Translations under genes and position numbers: made by a program
In this document: piece after piece, positions 1 through 7,506 of the stretch
Numbering within the stretch: position 1 is the first letter of the stretch
Layout of the letters: every line of letters begins with the position of its first letter
Assembly (NCBI GenBank): GCA_910588745.1
Contig: CAJURK010000026.1
Location: forward strand, 1 to 42,184
Direction: 5' to 3'
Length of the DNA stretch: 42,184 nt
Origin: an uncultured Dorea sp.
GTDB lineage: Bacteria > Bacillota > Clostridia > Lachnospirales > Lachnospiraceae
The notes under the pieces: generated by a model
Database searches by the model: none
What the model was told of the DNA's origin: nothing
What the model saw: the letters and a program-made list of their open reading frames with translations, nothing else

Positions 1-71
1 TGAGAAAGTGTCTTGTGCGTTATTTTATTTTTCAAAAAGTTGTAAAGTGGTGTAACCCACATCACATCCAT

Positions 72-1079
72 TTAACAGCTACTTCTTATCACCAGGGAAG
101 CCTGCAGTACTTTTGAAATACCCGCCAGTTGTTTATTCCCCTCAATCGCCTCCAGAATCAGGTGAATCGCGTGTATCCCTAATTCTTTCGTAGGATTCTC
201 TACCGTCGTCAGCTTCGGAAAAATAAAATTAGAAAAGTAAATATTATCATATCCGACAATTCCCATATCCCGGGGAACCTTCAGCTTATGCGTCTTTAAG
301 GCTTCCATCGCCCCCCAGGCCATAATGTCGCTTCCCACAAAAGCCGCGTACCGCTCGTCACGGTTCCAGTCTGTGGCCAGAAATTGTTCCATAATCGCAT
401 ATCCGGAATCAAACGAAAAATCCCCAAAATAAATCCGGCAGTCTTCCTTCTTATATCCTCCTCTTTGAAGTCCAAAGATAAAGCCGTCCAGCCTTTTCCT
501 TGCATTGGGGATCTCATCTATGGAACCCATAAAGCAAAGAAACTTCCGGTACTTCTTCTTCACAAAATAGCTGGCCACCGCTTCCGCTCCCAAAAAATTA
601 TCCGCATATACGAACGCCATATTATTGTTTGCCGGAAACGCCGGCCTGTCCACGATAACCATCGGCATTCCTTCGTATTCGTTCAAAGCTTCTTCCCGCA
701 TCTTCGGCGCTATATTGATTACTCCATCTACGCCGTTCACGAGAAAGCTGTCCAACAGGCGCTTCTCTTCCCCGGCATCGTCATTGGATATGCACAGTTC
801 AATCTGGTAACCGCCCCGGTTCGCCGCCTCGTGAATATACTTCACGATCTCGCTAAAGAAGGGGTTCGTAATATCCGGCACGTGTACACCGATCCGGTAT
901 GACTTATTAATCTTCAAACTCCGGGCATATGTATTCGGACTGTAATTCGTCTCTTTGATCACATCCAACACCCTCTGGCTCAATTCAGGGCTGACATACT
1001 TCTTCTTCGTCAGAACATTTGAAACTGTCGCTGTAGAGACCTGCGCCCTGCTGGCAATATCCTTAATCGTCATTTTCAT
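72..1079 (-). CDS. LacI-family transcriptional regulator
   Basis: A 335-residue sugar-type repressor. Residues 3-25 (MTIKDIASRAQVSTATVSNV) are a typical LacI helix-turn-helix, followed by the hinge helix region near residues 48-58 and a periplasmic-binding-protein-like effector domain from about residue 62 (YRIGVHVPDITNPFF) to the end. The length is normal for the family. The start ATG at 1079 lies behind only a weak ribosome-binding site (GGTG); an in-frame ATG six bases further in (1073) is equally possible. No sugar transport or catabolic gene is adjacent inside the window, so its target may lie to the left of base 1 and its effector cannot be named. A near-palindromic LacI-type operator sits just upstream, suggesting autoregulation. 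The family call is secure, the regulon is unknown. Confidence 0.93.
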   Translation of the reverse strand: MKMTIKDIASRAQVSTATVSNVLTKKKYVSPELSQRVLDVIKETNYSPNTYARSLKINKSYRIGVHVPDITNPFFSEIVKYIHEAANRGGYQIELCISNDDAGEEKRLLDSFLVNGVDGVINIAPKMREEALNEYEGMPMVIVDRPAFPANNNMAFVYADNFLGAEAVASYFVKKKYRKFLCFMGSIDEIPNARKRLDGFIFGLQRGGYKKEDCRIYFGDFSFDSGYAIMEQFLATDWNRDERYAAFVGSDIMAWGAMEALKTHKLKVPRDMGIVGYDNIYFSNFIFPKLTTVENPTKELGIHAIHLILEAIEGNKQLAGISKVLQASLVIRSSC

Positions 1080-1104
1080 CTTGGCACCACATTCCAGTTA
1101 TCAG

Positions 1105-1122
1105 TTAATCGTTTAAATTATA
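1105..1122 (-). promoter_or_regulatory. Putative LacI-type operator overlapping a -10 box
   Basis: TTAATCGTTTAA (1105-1116) fits the TTAA-n-CG-n-TTAA half-site arrangement of LacI/GalR-family operators. It abuts a TATAAT (1117-1122 on the minus strand) upstream of the lacI-type gene. A well-placed -35 is not evident; a TTGACA at 1149-1154 is 26 bases from this -10, too far. Autorepression is an inference. Confidence 0.4.
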
Positions 1123-1319
1123 TACAACTTAACATGAATTCATATTTTTGTCAATATATTTTTCCTAATATACTGAAAACTTAATGTTCTATCCGCGTCC
1201 AACCGCCAACATGCGGACGAACTATACCGAATCTGTTTCCGCAAAAATACCTATCGCACAGCGCCCTTTCCCACGTAATTATACGCCTAAACGCCATATG
1301 ATAGGTATTGATAATTCAT

Positions 1320-1637
1320 TTATTTTACTATTACCTGGATAATCGTAATTACCGCGCAGATAAAAACCAACATAGCGTTTAATTCCACTAAAATTTTCAA
1401 AATCCTATGTTCTGTCTTTCTACCCACAAACAATATATCAGAGTTTATCAACGTAAGAGCCAGTATCATAATGGAATAATTGGACATATTCCTGTCGTTC
1501 CCACGATATAATGCATAAAAATATCCAACCCAAAAAAGAGCCAGGGCCGTCATTGTTATGATCTGGAATATTCTGGTATTTTTTTGTTTCGTTTCTTCAT
1601 TTTTCGTGCAATCTTCTGCAAACTGTTTTTCTGTCAT
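1320..1637 (-). CDS. Small three-helix membrane protein of unknown function
   Basis: A 105-residue protein with a charged N-terminus (residues 1-22) followed by three hydrophobic segments at about 23-43, 55-70 and 83-104. It starts at ATG 1637 behind an AGAGGAT ribosome-binding site and lies 43 bases after the XRE regulator gene, so the two are probably co-transcribed. I do not recognise a catalytic motif. Small membrane proteins paired with membrane-anchored XRE regulators are common in Clostridia and are sometimes envelope-stress or immunity modules, but nothing here identifies the role. Confidence 0.75.
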   Translation of the reverse strand: MTEKQFAEDCTKNEETKQKNTRIFQIITMTALALFWVGYFYALYRGNDRNMSNYSIMILALTLINSDILFVGRKTEHRILKILVELNAMLVFICAVITIIQVIVK

Positions 1638-1680
1638 GATTCAAATCCTCTTTCTATCTAAAAATTACGGGCTGCAAAAA

Positions 1681-2259
1681 CTATTCTTTAAAAATCCAAA
1701 GCATCAGAACCGAAACGGCAAGAGCAATAAAAGCTGCGGCCGCTGTCATCAGGATTTTCTGATAGGGGCGCTTTCCTTCCTCCTTCGCTTTTGCAATCTC
1801 ATCCAGTCCTTCTCCTCCCATGAAAGCTATGATCTCCTTATAAGTCTGGATATCGAAGGCCTTCTTCATCTTTTCGACCTTGGACGCATAGAAGCCGGTG
1901 ACGCTCACCAGCATTACCCATACGGCAATCCCTAAATTGTCCAGATAATGCAGCAGCGGAACCGGCGTCAATAGCGTAGCCAGCATTAACGCCGAAAAAA
2001 TAAAACTGTCCATTTCAAACTGCTGCCTGTCCTGCTGTCTGATTTCTACTTTCATTTTCTCCACATCTCCTTTGATCAGAATATCGACAGAGACTTGAAA
2101 GACTTCACTTAGGCGAAGCAGACTGTTGATATCCGGATAATTTTTATCATTCTCCCAATTCGATACCGTCTGTCTGGAAACATATATCTTTTCAGCCAAC
2201 GCCTCCTGCGAGAGACTAAGTTCACCCCGATATTTTTTAATCTGCTTTCCCAACTCCAT
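1681..2259 (-). CDS. XRE-family regulator with C-terminal membrane anchor
   Basis: A 192-residue protein. Residues 1-60 form a Cro/C1-type helix-turn-helix (LSQEALAEKIYVSRQTVSNW). The C-terminal half has two hydrophobic segments (about 93-125) and a final one (about 167-188), so the DNA-binding domain is probably tethered to the membrane. The start is placed at ATG 2259, behind AAAGGAG at 10 bases. A GTG at 2280 is in frame but lies upstream of the predicted transcription start and is rejected. The gene heads a two-gene unit with the small membrane protein at 1320-1637. The TTTGACA-type inverted repeats upstream suggest autoregulation. Confidence 0.88.
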   Translation of the reverse strand: MELGKQIKKYRGELSLSQEALAEKIYVSRQTVSNWENDKNYPDINSLLRLSEVFQVSVDILIKGDVEKMKVEIRQQDRQQFEMDSFIFSALMLATLLTPVPLLHYLDNLGIAVWVMLVSVTGFYASKVEKMKKAFDIQTYKEIIAFMGGEGLDEIAKAKEEGKRPYQKILMTAAAAFIALAVSVLMLWIFKE

Positions 2260-2283
2260 CTTTTTCTGTCTCCTTTGCACGCT

Positions 2284-2312
2284 ATTCTAACCAAGCCTAT
2301 GGACTTCGTCAA
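2284..2312 (-). promoter_or_regulatory. Promoter of the XRE regulator
   Basis: Minus-strand TTGACG (2307-2312), 17-base spacer, TAGAAT (2284-2289). Transcription would begin near 2277, leaving an 18-base leader that just includes the AAAGGAG site. Confidence 0.65.
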
Positions 2313-2364
2313 TCAAATGTCTTTGACTTTCCCGTATTTTTCGGTGTCAAAAGTCTTTGACACC
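2308..2364. promoter_or_regulatory. Candidate XRE operator array
   Basis: A perfect 9-bp inverted repeat with a 4-base centre, GGTGTCAAA-AGTC-TTTGACACC (2343-2364), lies just upstream of the XRE promoter. A second partial copy (GTCAA at 2308-2312 and TTGAC at 2323-2327) overlaps the -35 box. The 9-mer GTCTTTGAC occurs directly at 2319-2327 and 2353-2361, 34 bp apart. Placement and symmetry suit a Cro/C1-type dimer binding cooperatively. Confidence 0.55.
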
Positions 2365-2404
2365 CCCCTAAATTACACGAAATGGGCTCTATACAGCCGC
2401 CCAA

Positions 2405-3082
2405 CTACAGATTCTCTGTATATCTGCAGTCCGGATAACCGCTGCATCCCAAAAATTCACCAAATCTGCCATTCCGCTTTTTCATAAGCAGACCGCACTT
2501 CGGACATTTCTTTCCGTCTGCCTCTGAAACAAAAGATACCGGCTCTTTCCCCAACTTTTCAAATACCTGCTGATTCATGACGCAATCCGCAAGCGCCCGG
2601 TGCGCCCCTGCCGCCGAAATACGGTAATGCCCAGCCAAGTCTGTAAGTTTATAATTTTTTAATTGCGGCAGGCGCTGCCTCGCCAATACCAGCGTATCGA
2701 TATAATCATTGGTAAATACCTTTCCCCAATATGCTTTCGCATCCCGCTGGATAAACTTCATATCAAAAGTATGTATGTTATGTCCTGCCAGAATCATATC
2801 CCCAGCAAAGGCGTCAAAAGCAGCCAAAGCACGTTCAAACACAGGCGCATCCTTCACCATACCGTCCGTGATATGGTTCACCTGCGACGCACGGAACGGG
2901 ATTTTCATCTCGGGATTGACCAGGGTAGAAAATTGATCCTCCACCCTGCCTTTTAATACCTTGACAGCGGAAATCTCTATTACCCGATCTGTTATGCAGC
3001 TAATTCCTGTGGTTTCCAAATCAAAAACCACATAATCTTCCGTATAGTTATCTAAACGTTTTCCTTTTGTATCTCCAAGCAT
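2405..3082 (-). CDS. DnaQ-type 3'-5' exonuclease with topoisomerase-like zinc finger
   Basis: A 225-residue DEDDh exonuclease resembling the epsilon-like/PolC proofreading fold. Exo I is VFDLETTG (about 19-26), Exo II is around HNIHTFDMKF (about 109-118), and Exo III ends in HRALADC with the general-base histidine. The last 35 residues carry a four-cysteine ribbon (CPKCGLL ... LGCSGYPDC) like those at the C-terminus of DNA topoisomerase I. The start is ATG 3082 behind AAAGGAGATAAC; an upstream ATG at 3107-3109 has a poorer site. It is monocistronic. The likely role is single-strand DNA (or RNA) end trimming in repair; the zinc ribbon probably aids nucleic-acid binding. The substrate is not determined. 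Confidence 0.88.
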   Translation of the reverse strand: MLGDTKGKRLDNYTEDYVVFDLETTGISCITDRVIEISAVKVLKGRVEDQFSTLVNPEMKIPFRASQVNHITDGMVKDAPVFERALAAFDAFAGDMILAGHNIHTFDMKFIQRDAKAYWGKVFTNDYIDTLVLARQRLPQLKNYKLTDLAGHYRISAAGAHRALADCVMNQQVFEKLGKEPVSFVSEADGKKCPKCGLLMKKRNGRFGEFLGCSGYPDCRYTENL

Positions 3083-3170
3083 GTTATCTCCTTTATCTTT
3101 CCTTTGCATTCTTTTAGAACCTGCAGATTTTTATGGCGGTATCTTTTGATTTCTTTTCCTTCATTTCTTC

Positions 3171-3176
3171 ATTATA
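3171..3176 (-). promoter_or_regulatory. -10 box upstream of the exonuclease gene
   Basis: A consensus TATAAT on the minus strand about 90 bases before the exonuclease start. No convincing -35 is seen at 16-18 bases, so this is a partial promoter call. Confidence 0.35.
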
Positions 3177-3274
3177 CCGAATCTCCAAGCAAAAATCACC
3201 CGCTATTTCTTGAAAACTCTGTCATCATGAAAGAACGTCATGAAAATAATACGAGCGTAAATGCAACAGACGCC

Positions 3275-3309
3275 AAAAGAAAACGAGACCTCATAAGAAG
3301 TCCCGTTTT
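3275..3309 (-). terminator. Rho-independent terminator of pta-ackA
   Basis: On the minus strand AAAACGGGAC, a 10-base loop, then GTCTCGTTTT form a 10-bp stem (one G-U pair), followed by CTTTT. It lies about 90 bases after the ackA stop codon. On the plus strand the G-U pair would be an A-C mismatch, which supports minus-strand use. Confidence 0.75.
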
Positions 3310-3399
3310 GCCATACTGTATCAATTTATCAAATAGCAGCTTCGCTCCATTCCCGGCTGCCCAAACAGGCAGGAGGGCATTCTCTTAAGCCATTTCGCG

Positions 3400-4587
3400 C
3401 TATACCAGCGCAACCGTATCCCTTGCAATCGCAAGCTCTTCATTGGTAGGCACTACCATAACCTTCACCTTTGAATCCGGCGTGGAAATCGTAATCTCCT
3501 CTCCGCGCTTTGCGTTTGCTTCCTTGTCAATCTCAATGCCAAGGTATCCAAGATACTTACATACGCCTTCTCTTACATTCCCCGCGTTCTCGCCAATACC
3601 CGCTGTAAAAGCTATTACATCAACGCCGTTCATTGCCGCCGTATAAGCGCCTACATATTTTGCCACCCGGTAAATAAACACCTCCAGCGCGATCTTTGCC
3701 CGATTGTTGCCTTCATCGGCAGCGTTGTCCAAATCGCGGAAATCGCTGGATACGCCGGACACGCCTTCTACGCCGGACTTTTTATTCAGCACGTTCATAA
3801 GCCCCGCAATATCAAGCCCTTCCTTCTTAGCAATAAATTCCATAATAGCCGGGTCGATATCGCCGGAGCGGGTTCCCATCACTAAGCCTTCCAACGGCGT
3901 CAGACCCATAGACGTATCTACCGACTTGCCGCCTTGTACAGCGCAGATACTGGCGCCGTTGCCAAGATGACATACAACCGTCTTTACTGCGTCGTATGGC
4001 TTTCCGGCAAGCTCTGCCGCTCTCTTAGATACAAAACTATGGCTTGTACCATGAAAACCATAGCGTCTTACTTTGTATTTATCATAATATTCGTACGGAA
4101 GTCCATACATATACGCCTTCTCCGGCATGGTCTGGTGGAATGCAGTATCAAAAACCGCTACCATTGGCGTACCCGGCATCAGGGACTGACATGCGTTAAT
4201 CCCGATCAGGTTCGCCGGATTGTGCAGCGGCGCAAGATCGTTGCATTCTTCAATCGCCGCCTTGACCTCGTCGGTAATAATTACAGACTTGGTAAACTTC
4301 TCTCCTCCATGTACCACACGGTGTCCTACCGCGCCAATCTCGTCTAAGCTCTTTACTACGCCTGTGTTTGCATCTGTCAGCGCGTCGATGACAAACTGGA
4401 TCGCCTCTGTATGCGTAGGCATCGCCTTCTCGGACACCGCTTTCTCACCGCCTGCCGGCTGGTATGTCAGCCGTCCGTCTATCCCGATTCTTTCGCAGAG
4501 TCCCTTTGCAAGCGCCTGCTCGGATTCTGAGTTGATTAACTGAAATTTTAAAGATGAACTTCCACAATTGATCACTAATACATTCAT
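3400..4587 (-). CDS. ackA: Acetate kinase
   Basis: A 395-residue cytoplasmic acetate kinase that makes ATP and acetate from acetyl-phosphate. The N-terminal phosphate-binding strand is VLVINCGSSSLKF. The second signature VGHRVVHGG is near residue 90, and the adenosine-binding region holds HLGNGASICAV and FTAGIGEN. Length is typical (about 400). The start ATG 4587 follows GAGG. It lies 26 bases after pta in the same orientation, so Pta and AckA form the acetogenic ATP-yielding branch from acetyl-CoA. A terminator follows. Confidence 0.98.
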   Translation of the reverse strand: MNVLVINCGSSSLKFQLINSESEQALAKGLCERIGIDGRLTYQPAGGEKAVSEKAMPTHTEAIQFVIDALTDANTGVVKSLDEIGAVGHRVVHGGEKFTKSVIITDEVKAAIEECNDLAPLHNPANLIGINACQSLMPGTPMVAVFDTAFHQTMPEKAYMYGLPYEYYDKYKVRRYGFHGTSHSFVSKRAAELAGKPYDAVKTVVCHLGNGASICAVQGGKSVDTSMGLTPLEGLVMGTRSGDIDPAIMEFIAKKEGLDIAGLMNVLNKKSGVEGVSGVSSDFRDLDNAADEGNNRAKIALEVFIYRVAKYVGAYTAAMNGVDVIAFTAGIGENAGNVREGVCKYLGYLGIEIDKEANAKRGEEITISTPDSKVKVMVVPTNEELAIARDTVALV

Positions 4588-4613
4588 TGGTCTTTACCTC
4601 TTTTACCCTTCTC

Positions 4614-5618
4614 TTATTTGTCAGCGGCCTGAGCCTGTACTGCTGTAATCGCAACGACTCCAACAATGTCGTCCGCGCTGCATCCCCGGGACAGATCGTT
4701 TACCGGAGCCGCAATTCCCTGGGTCATCGGGCCGTAAGCCTCTGCCTTCGCAAGTCTCTGAACCAGTTTGTATCCGATATTTCCTGCGTCAAGATCCGGG
4801 AATACCAGTACGTTAGCCTTGCCTGCCACCGGGCTGTCCGGAGCCTTAGATGCCCCCACAGACGGAACGATTGCGGCGTCAAGCTGAAGCTCGCCGTCCA
4901 CCATAACGCCCTCCGGCGCATTCTCCTTGGCAATCTTGACTGCCTCTACTACCTTATCTACATCCGCATGCTTCGCGCTTCCCATAGAAGAATGCGACAG
5001 CATGGCAACCCTTGGCTCATCGCCGACTAAAAGTTTAAAGGACTCTGCAGCGGACAGTGCGATTGCCGCTAATTTCTCAGAATCCGGGTTCTGCTCTAAG
5101 CCGCAGTCCGAAAATACAAAGGTTCCGTTCTCACCCATATCGCAGTCTGGCACTACCATTACGAAGAATGAGGATACCAGCTTGGTTCCCGGCTTTGTCT
5201 TGAGAATCTGCAGACATGGCCTTAAGGTATCTGCGGTAGAGTGGCACGCCCCGGATACCATACCGTCCGCGTCGCCCATCTTCACCATCATAACGCCGTA
5301 ATACGTATAGCTCTTAAGCAGCAGTTCCCTTGCCTGCTCTTCTGTCATGCCTTTCTTCTGGCGCAGCTCTACAAGTTTGGCAATATAGCTCTCGGTCTTG
5401 TCGCTGGTCGCGGGATCTACGATTACCGCCCCTGAAATATCGAAAGACCCCTTATTCTTTGCGATCTCTTCCTCGCTTCCAATCAGAACCAGCTTCGCAG
5501 TGCCTTCTTTCAGGATCTTCTCCGCCGCCTCATAGGTTCTTGCGTCTTCTGTCTCCGGAAGAACGATTGTCTTAATATTTGACTTTGCTTTTGCTTTGAT
5601 TTCATCTATAAATCCCAT
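4614..5618 (-). CDS. pta: Phosphate acetyltransferase
   Basis: A 334-residue single-domain phosphotransacetylase converting acetyl-CoA and phosphate to acetyl-phosphate and CoA. The short form, without the N-terminal DRTGG domains of enteric Pta, is normal for Clostridia. Recognisable blocks are KTIVLPETEDARTYEA near the N-terminus, DADGMVSGACHSTADTLRP in the middle and NVLVFPDLDAGNIGYKLVQR towards the C-terminus. It starts at ATG 5618 behind GGAAAGGAG and has its own promoter, whose -35 sits in the loop of the preceding gpsA terminator. First gene of a pta-ackA pair. Confidence 0.97.
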   Translation of the reverse strand: MGFIDEIKAKAKSNIKTIVLPETEDARTYEAAEKILKEGTAKLVLIGSEEEIAKNKGSFDISGAVIVDPATSDKTESYIAKLVELRQKKGMTEEQARELLLKSYTYYGVMMVKMGDADGMVSGACHSTADTLRPCLQILKTKPGTKLVSSFFVMVVPDCDMGENGTFVFSDCGLEQNPDSEKLAAIALSAAESFKLLVGDEPRVAMLSHSSMGSAKHADVDKVVEAVKIAKENAPEGVMVDGELQLDAAIVPSVGASKAPDSPVAGKANVLVFPDLDAGNIGYKLVQRLAKAEAYGPMTQGIAAPVNDLSRGCSADDIVGVVAITAVQAQAADK

Positions 5619-5657
5619 GATTTAAAGACTCCTTTCCATTTTTTCTCAGATATTCTT

Positions 5658-5686
5658 ATTATAATACAAAGAAACCCTGCGGACAA
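5658..5686 (-). promoter_or_regulatory. pta-ackA promoter
   Basis: Minus-strand TTGTCC (5681-5686), 17-base spacer, consensus TATAAT (5658-5663), about 40 bases before pta. The -35 lies inside the loop of the upstream terminator. Confidence 0.65.
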
Positions 5687-5695
5687 GGTTTCTTT
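5668..5695 (-). terminator. Hairpin terminator after der-plsY-gpsA
   Basis: AAAGAAACC and GGTTTCTTT form a perfect 9-bp stem with a 10-base loop, about 125 bases beyond the gpsA stop. The U-rich part is in the stem itself (TTTCTTTGTATT on the minus strand). It is near-symmetric and could also act in the other direction. Confidence 0.6.
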
Positions 5696-5822
5696 CCTGT
5701 TAAATTCATATCAAACCGTGGTAGGTTGTATCGTATACCATTCATTCCAAAACCGGAGCCTGCTGCCAAATTATACGAAACGCATATCGCTGCCAAAAAA
5801 CACTCCACTTTCATCTGGCCGC

Positions 5823-6833
5823 CTAGTTCCAGAACTTCGCCGTATGTTCTGCTTTCCCCTCGCGCATCATCAGCGCCCCGACGGCTTTTGCCGCGTCCTT
5901 TCCCTCAAAAAGTACTGCGTTTACCTGCTCCACAATCGGCATATCTATGCCGTATTTTTTCCCAAGTTTAACGGCCGCCTTGGTGGAGTATACGCCTTCC
6001 ACCACCATTTTCACCTCGTCCATTGCTTCCTGCATGGTCATCCCCCGCCCGATCAGATAACCTGCTTTCCGGTTGCGGCTGTGTACGCTGGCGCAGGTTA
6101 CGATCAAATCGCCGACTCCCGTAAGGCCGGTGAAACTCTCAACCGCTCCCCCCATCTTCACTCCAAGCCGGGATATTTCATGAATACCCCTGGTAATCAG
6201 CGCCGCCTTCGCATTATCTCCATAACCAAGTCCGTCGGCAATCCCGGCTGCCAGGGCAATCACATTCTTTAAAGAACCGCCTAGTTCCATCCCCAGCATA
6301 TCCGGACTGGTATATACCCGGAAAAACTCATTCATAAAAAGCCCCTGCAGATATTCCGCCGTTTCCCTTGTAGCCGCTCCGATTACCACGCTGGTAGGCA
6401 GCTCTTTTGCCACCTCTTCCGCATGACTTGGTCCGGATAACACAGACACGTCTGCCTGGGGAAGTTCCTCTTCAATCTGCTTAGAAAGCGTCATCAGGGT
6501 ACTCTCTTCAATTCCCTTCGCCACGTCTACGACAATCTGGCCTTCGGTTATAAAAGGTCGCATCTGTCTTGCCGTAGTTCTAACTGCCGTAGACGGTACC
6601 GCCATCACCAGCACGTCTTTTCCTTCAGCCGCGTCCTTGATATCCCAAGTGAATTTCATATCCTCCGGAAGGCGCACGCCCGGAAGCTTACTTTTATGCT
6701 CTCTCGTTTCTGCAAGTTCCCTTGCCTCTTCCTCTTTATAGGACCAGACAGTTACCCTGTGTCCGTTTTTATAAAGCAAAAGCGCCAGCGCCGTACCCCA
6801 GCTTCCCGCGCCTATTACCCCAATATCAGCCAT
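5823..6833 (-). CDS. gpsA: Glycerol-3-phosphate dehydrogenase [NAD(P)+]
   Basis: A 336-residue enzyme reducing dihydroxyacetone phosphate to sn-glycerol-3-phosphate for phospholipid synthesis. The N-terminal Rossmann motif is IGVIGAGSWGTALA, followed by the family blocks VLSGPSHAEEVAK, ELGGSLKNVIALAAG (with the catalytic lysine) and GLTGVGDLIVTC. The start is placed at ATG 6833 behind GGAGGATATAGAT; an ATG at 6848 overlaps that Shine-Dalgarno and is less likely. It follows plsY by 25 bases. GpsA makes the glycerol-3-phosphate that PlsY acylates. Note the unrelated G1P dehydrogenase at 38322-39500, which makes the opposite enantiomer. Confidence 0.97.
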   Translation of the reverse strand: MADIGVIGAGSWGTALALLLYKNGHRVTVWSYKEEEARELAETREHKSKLPGVRLPEDMKFTWDIKDAAEGKDVLVMAVPSTAVRTTARQMRPFITEGQIVVDVAKGIEESTLMTLSKQIEEELPQADVSVLSGPSHAEEVAKELPTSVVIGAATRETAEYLQGLFMNEFFRVYTSPDMLGMELGGSLKNVIALAAGIADGLGYGDNAKAALITRGIHEISRLGVKMGGAVESFTGLTGVGDLIVTCASVHSRNRKAGYLIGRGMTMQEAMDEVKMVVEGVYSTKAAVKLGKKYGIDMPIVEQVNAVLFEGKDAAKAVGALMMREGKAEHTAKFWN

Positions 6834-6858
6834 ATCTATATCCTCCATTGATTATTCT

Positions 6859-7506
6859 TTATGATTTCTTTCCTACGCTTAATTTATTTTCTGTTCCGTT
6901 CATAAGCCGCTTAATATTTGCCCTGTGTTTAAAGAATGCCGATATCACCAGAAGAAACGCCACCGCGTATATTTCATACAAAGGTCCGCCCGACACGTTG
7001 TAATATCCGGTCTGTCCGAGTACCACCACGGAAATAAAATACAGCACAACGACTACCAGAGAACCTGCGGATACATATTTGGTCCCCGCCACAGTCCCCG
7101 CAAAAACTGCAATGCACAGTACGACCGTCCAGCTATTGGTCGTACTTGCAATCAGCCCGGCCGTCACCGCAATCCCCTTTCCGCCTTTAAAGCCCATATA
7201 GAAAGGATAATTGTGTCCCAGCACCGCGCCCATCCCGGTATACATCGTAAGCGTCGGCAGAATATCTCTCTGAGAATCCCGGAAAATCACACAGGCCAGA
7301 ATCACCGCAAAGATACACTTAAAGGCGTCTCCGAAAAACGTAATTGCCCCGGCCTTAATTCCCAGTGTCCGAAGGGCGTTGGTTGCTCCCGCGTTCCCGC
7401 TGCCCATCTTTCGGATATCGACCTTCTGGGTTTTTCCATACAGATACCCCGTCTGTATCAAGCCAAATCCGTATCCTATCCCTACACATATCAAACGCTC
7501 TAACAT
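6859..7506 (-). CDS. plsY: Glycerol-3-phosphate acyltransferase PlsY
   Basis: A 215-residue polytopic membrane enzyme that moves an acyl group from acyl-phosphate to glycerol-3-phosphate, making lysophosphatidate. It shows the PlsY signatures SGNAGATNALR (about 37-47), GHNYPFYMGFKGGKGIA (about 97-113) and several hydrophobic helices. The start ATG shares one base with the der stop codon (TAATG), implying translational coupling. Followed closely by gpsA. Confidence 0.97.
   Translation of the reverse strand: MLERLICVGIGYGFGLIQTGYLYGKTQKVDIRKMGSGNAGATNALRTLGIKAGAITFFGDAFKCIFAVILACVIFRDSQRDILPTLTMYTGMGAVLGHNYPFYMGFKGGKGIAVTAGLIASTTNSWTVVLCIAVFAGTVAGTKYVSAGSLVVVVLYFISVVVLGQTGYYNVSGGPLYEIYAVAFLLVISAFFKHRANIKRLMNGTENKLSVGKKS

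Noticed and set aside
1..71. Possible terminator of the LacI-type gene (GTGG ... CCAC on the minus strand)
   Set aside because: A 4-bp stem without a clean U-run does not support a call.
1247..1308. Inverted repeat ATACCTATC ... GATAGGTAT downstream of the small membrane-protein gene
   Set aside because: Only a 9-10 bp stem with a 44-base loop and no U-run; too weak to call a terminator or operator.
3104..3388. 94-codon plus-strand frame between the exonuclease and ackA
   Set aside because: It crosses the pta-ackA terminator, has no ribosome-binding site and no family resemblance.
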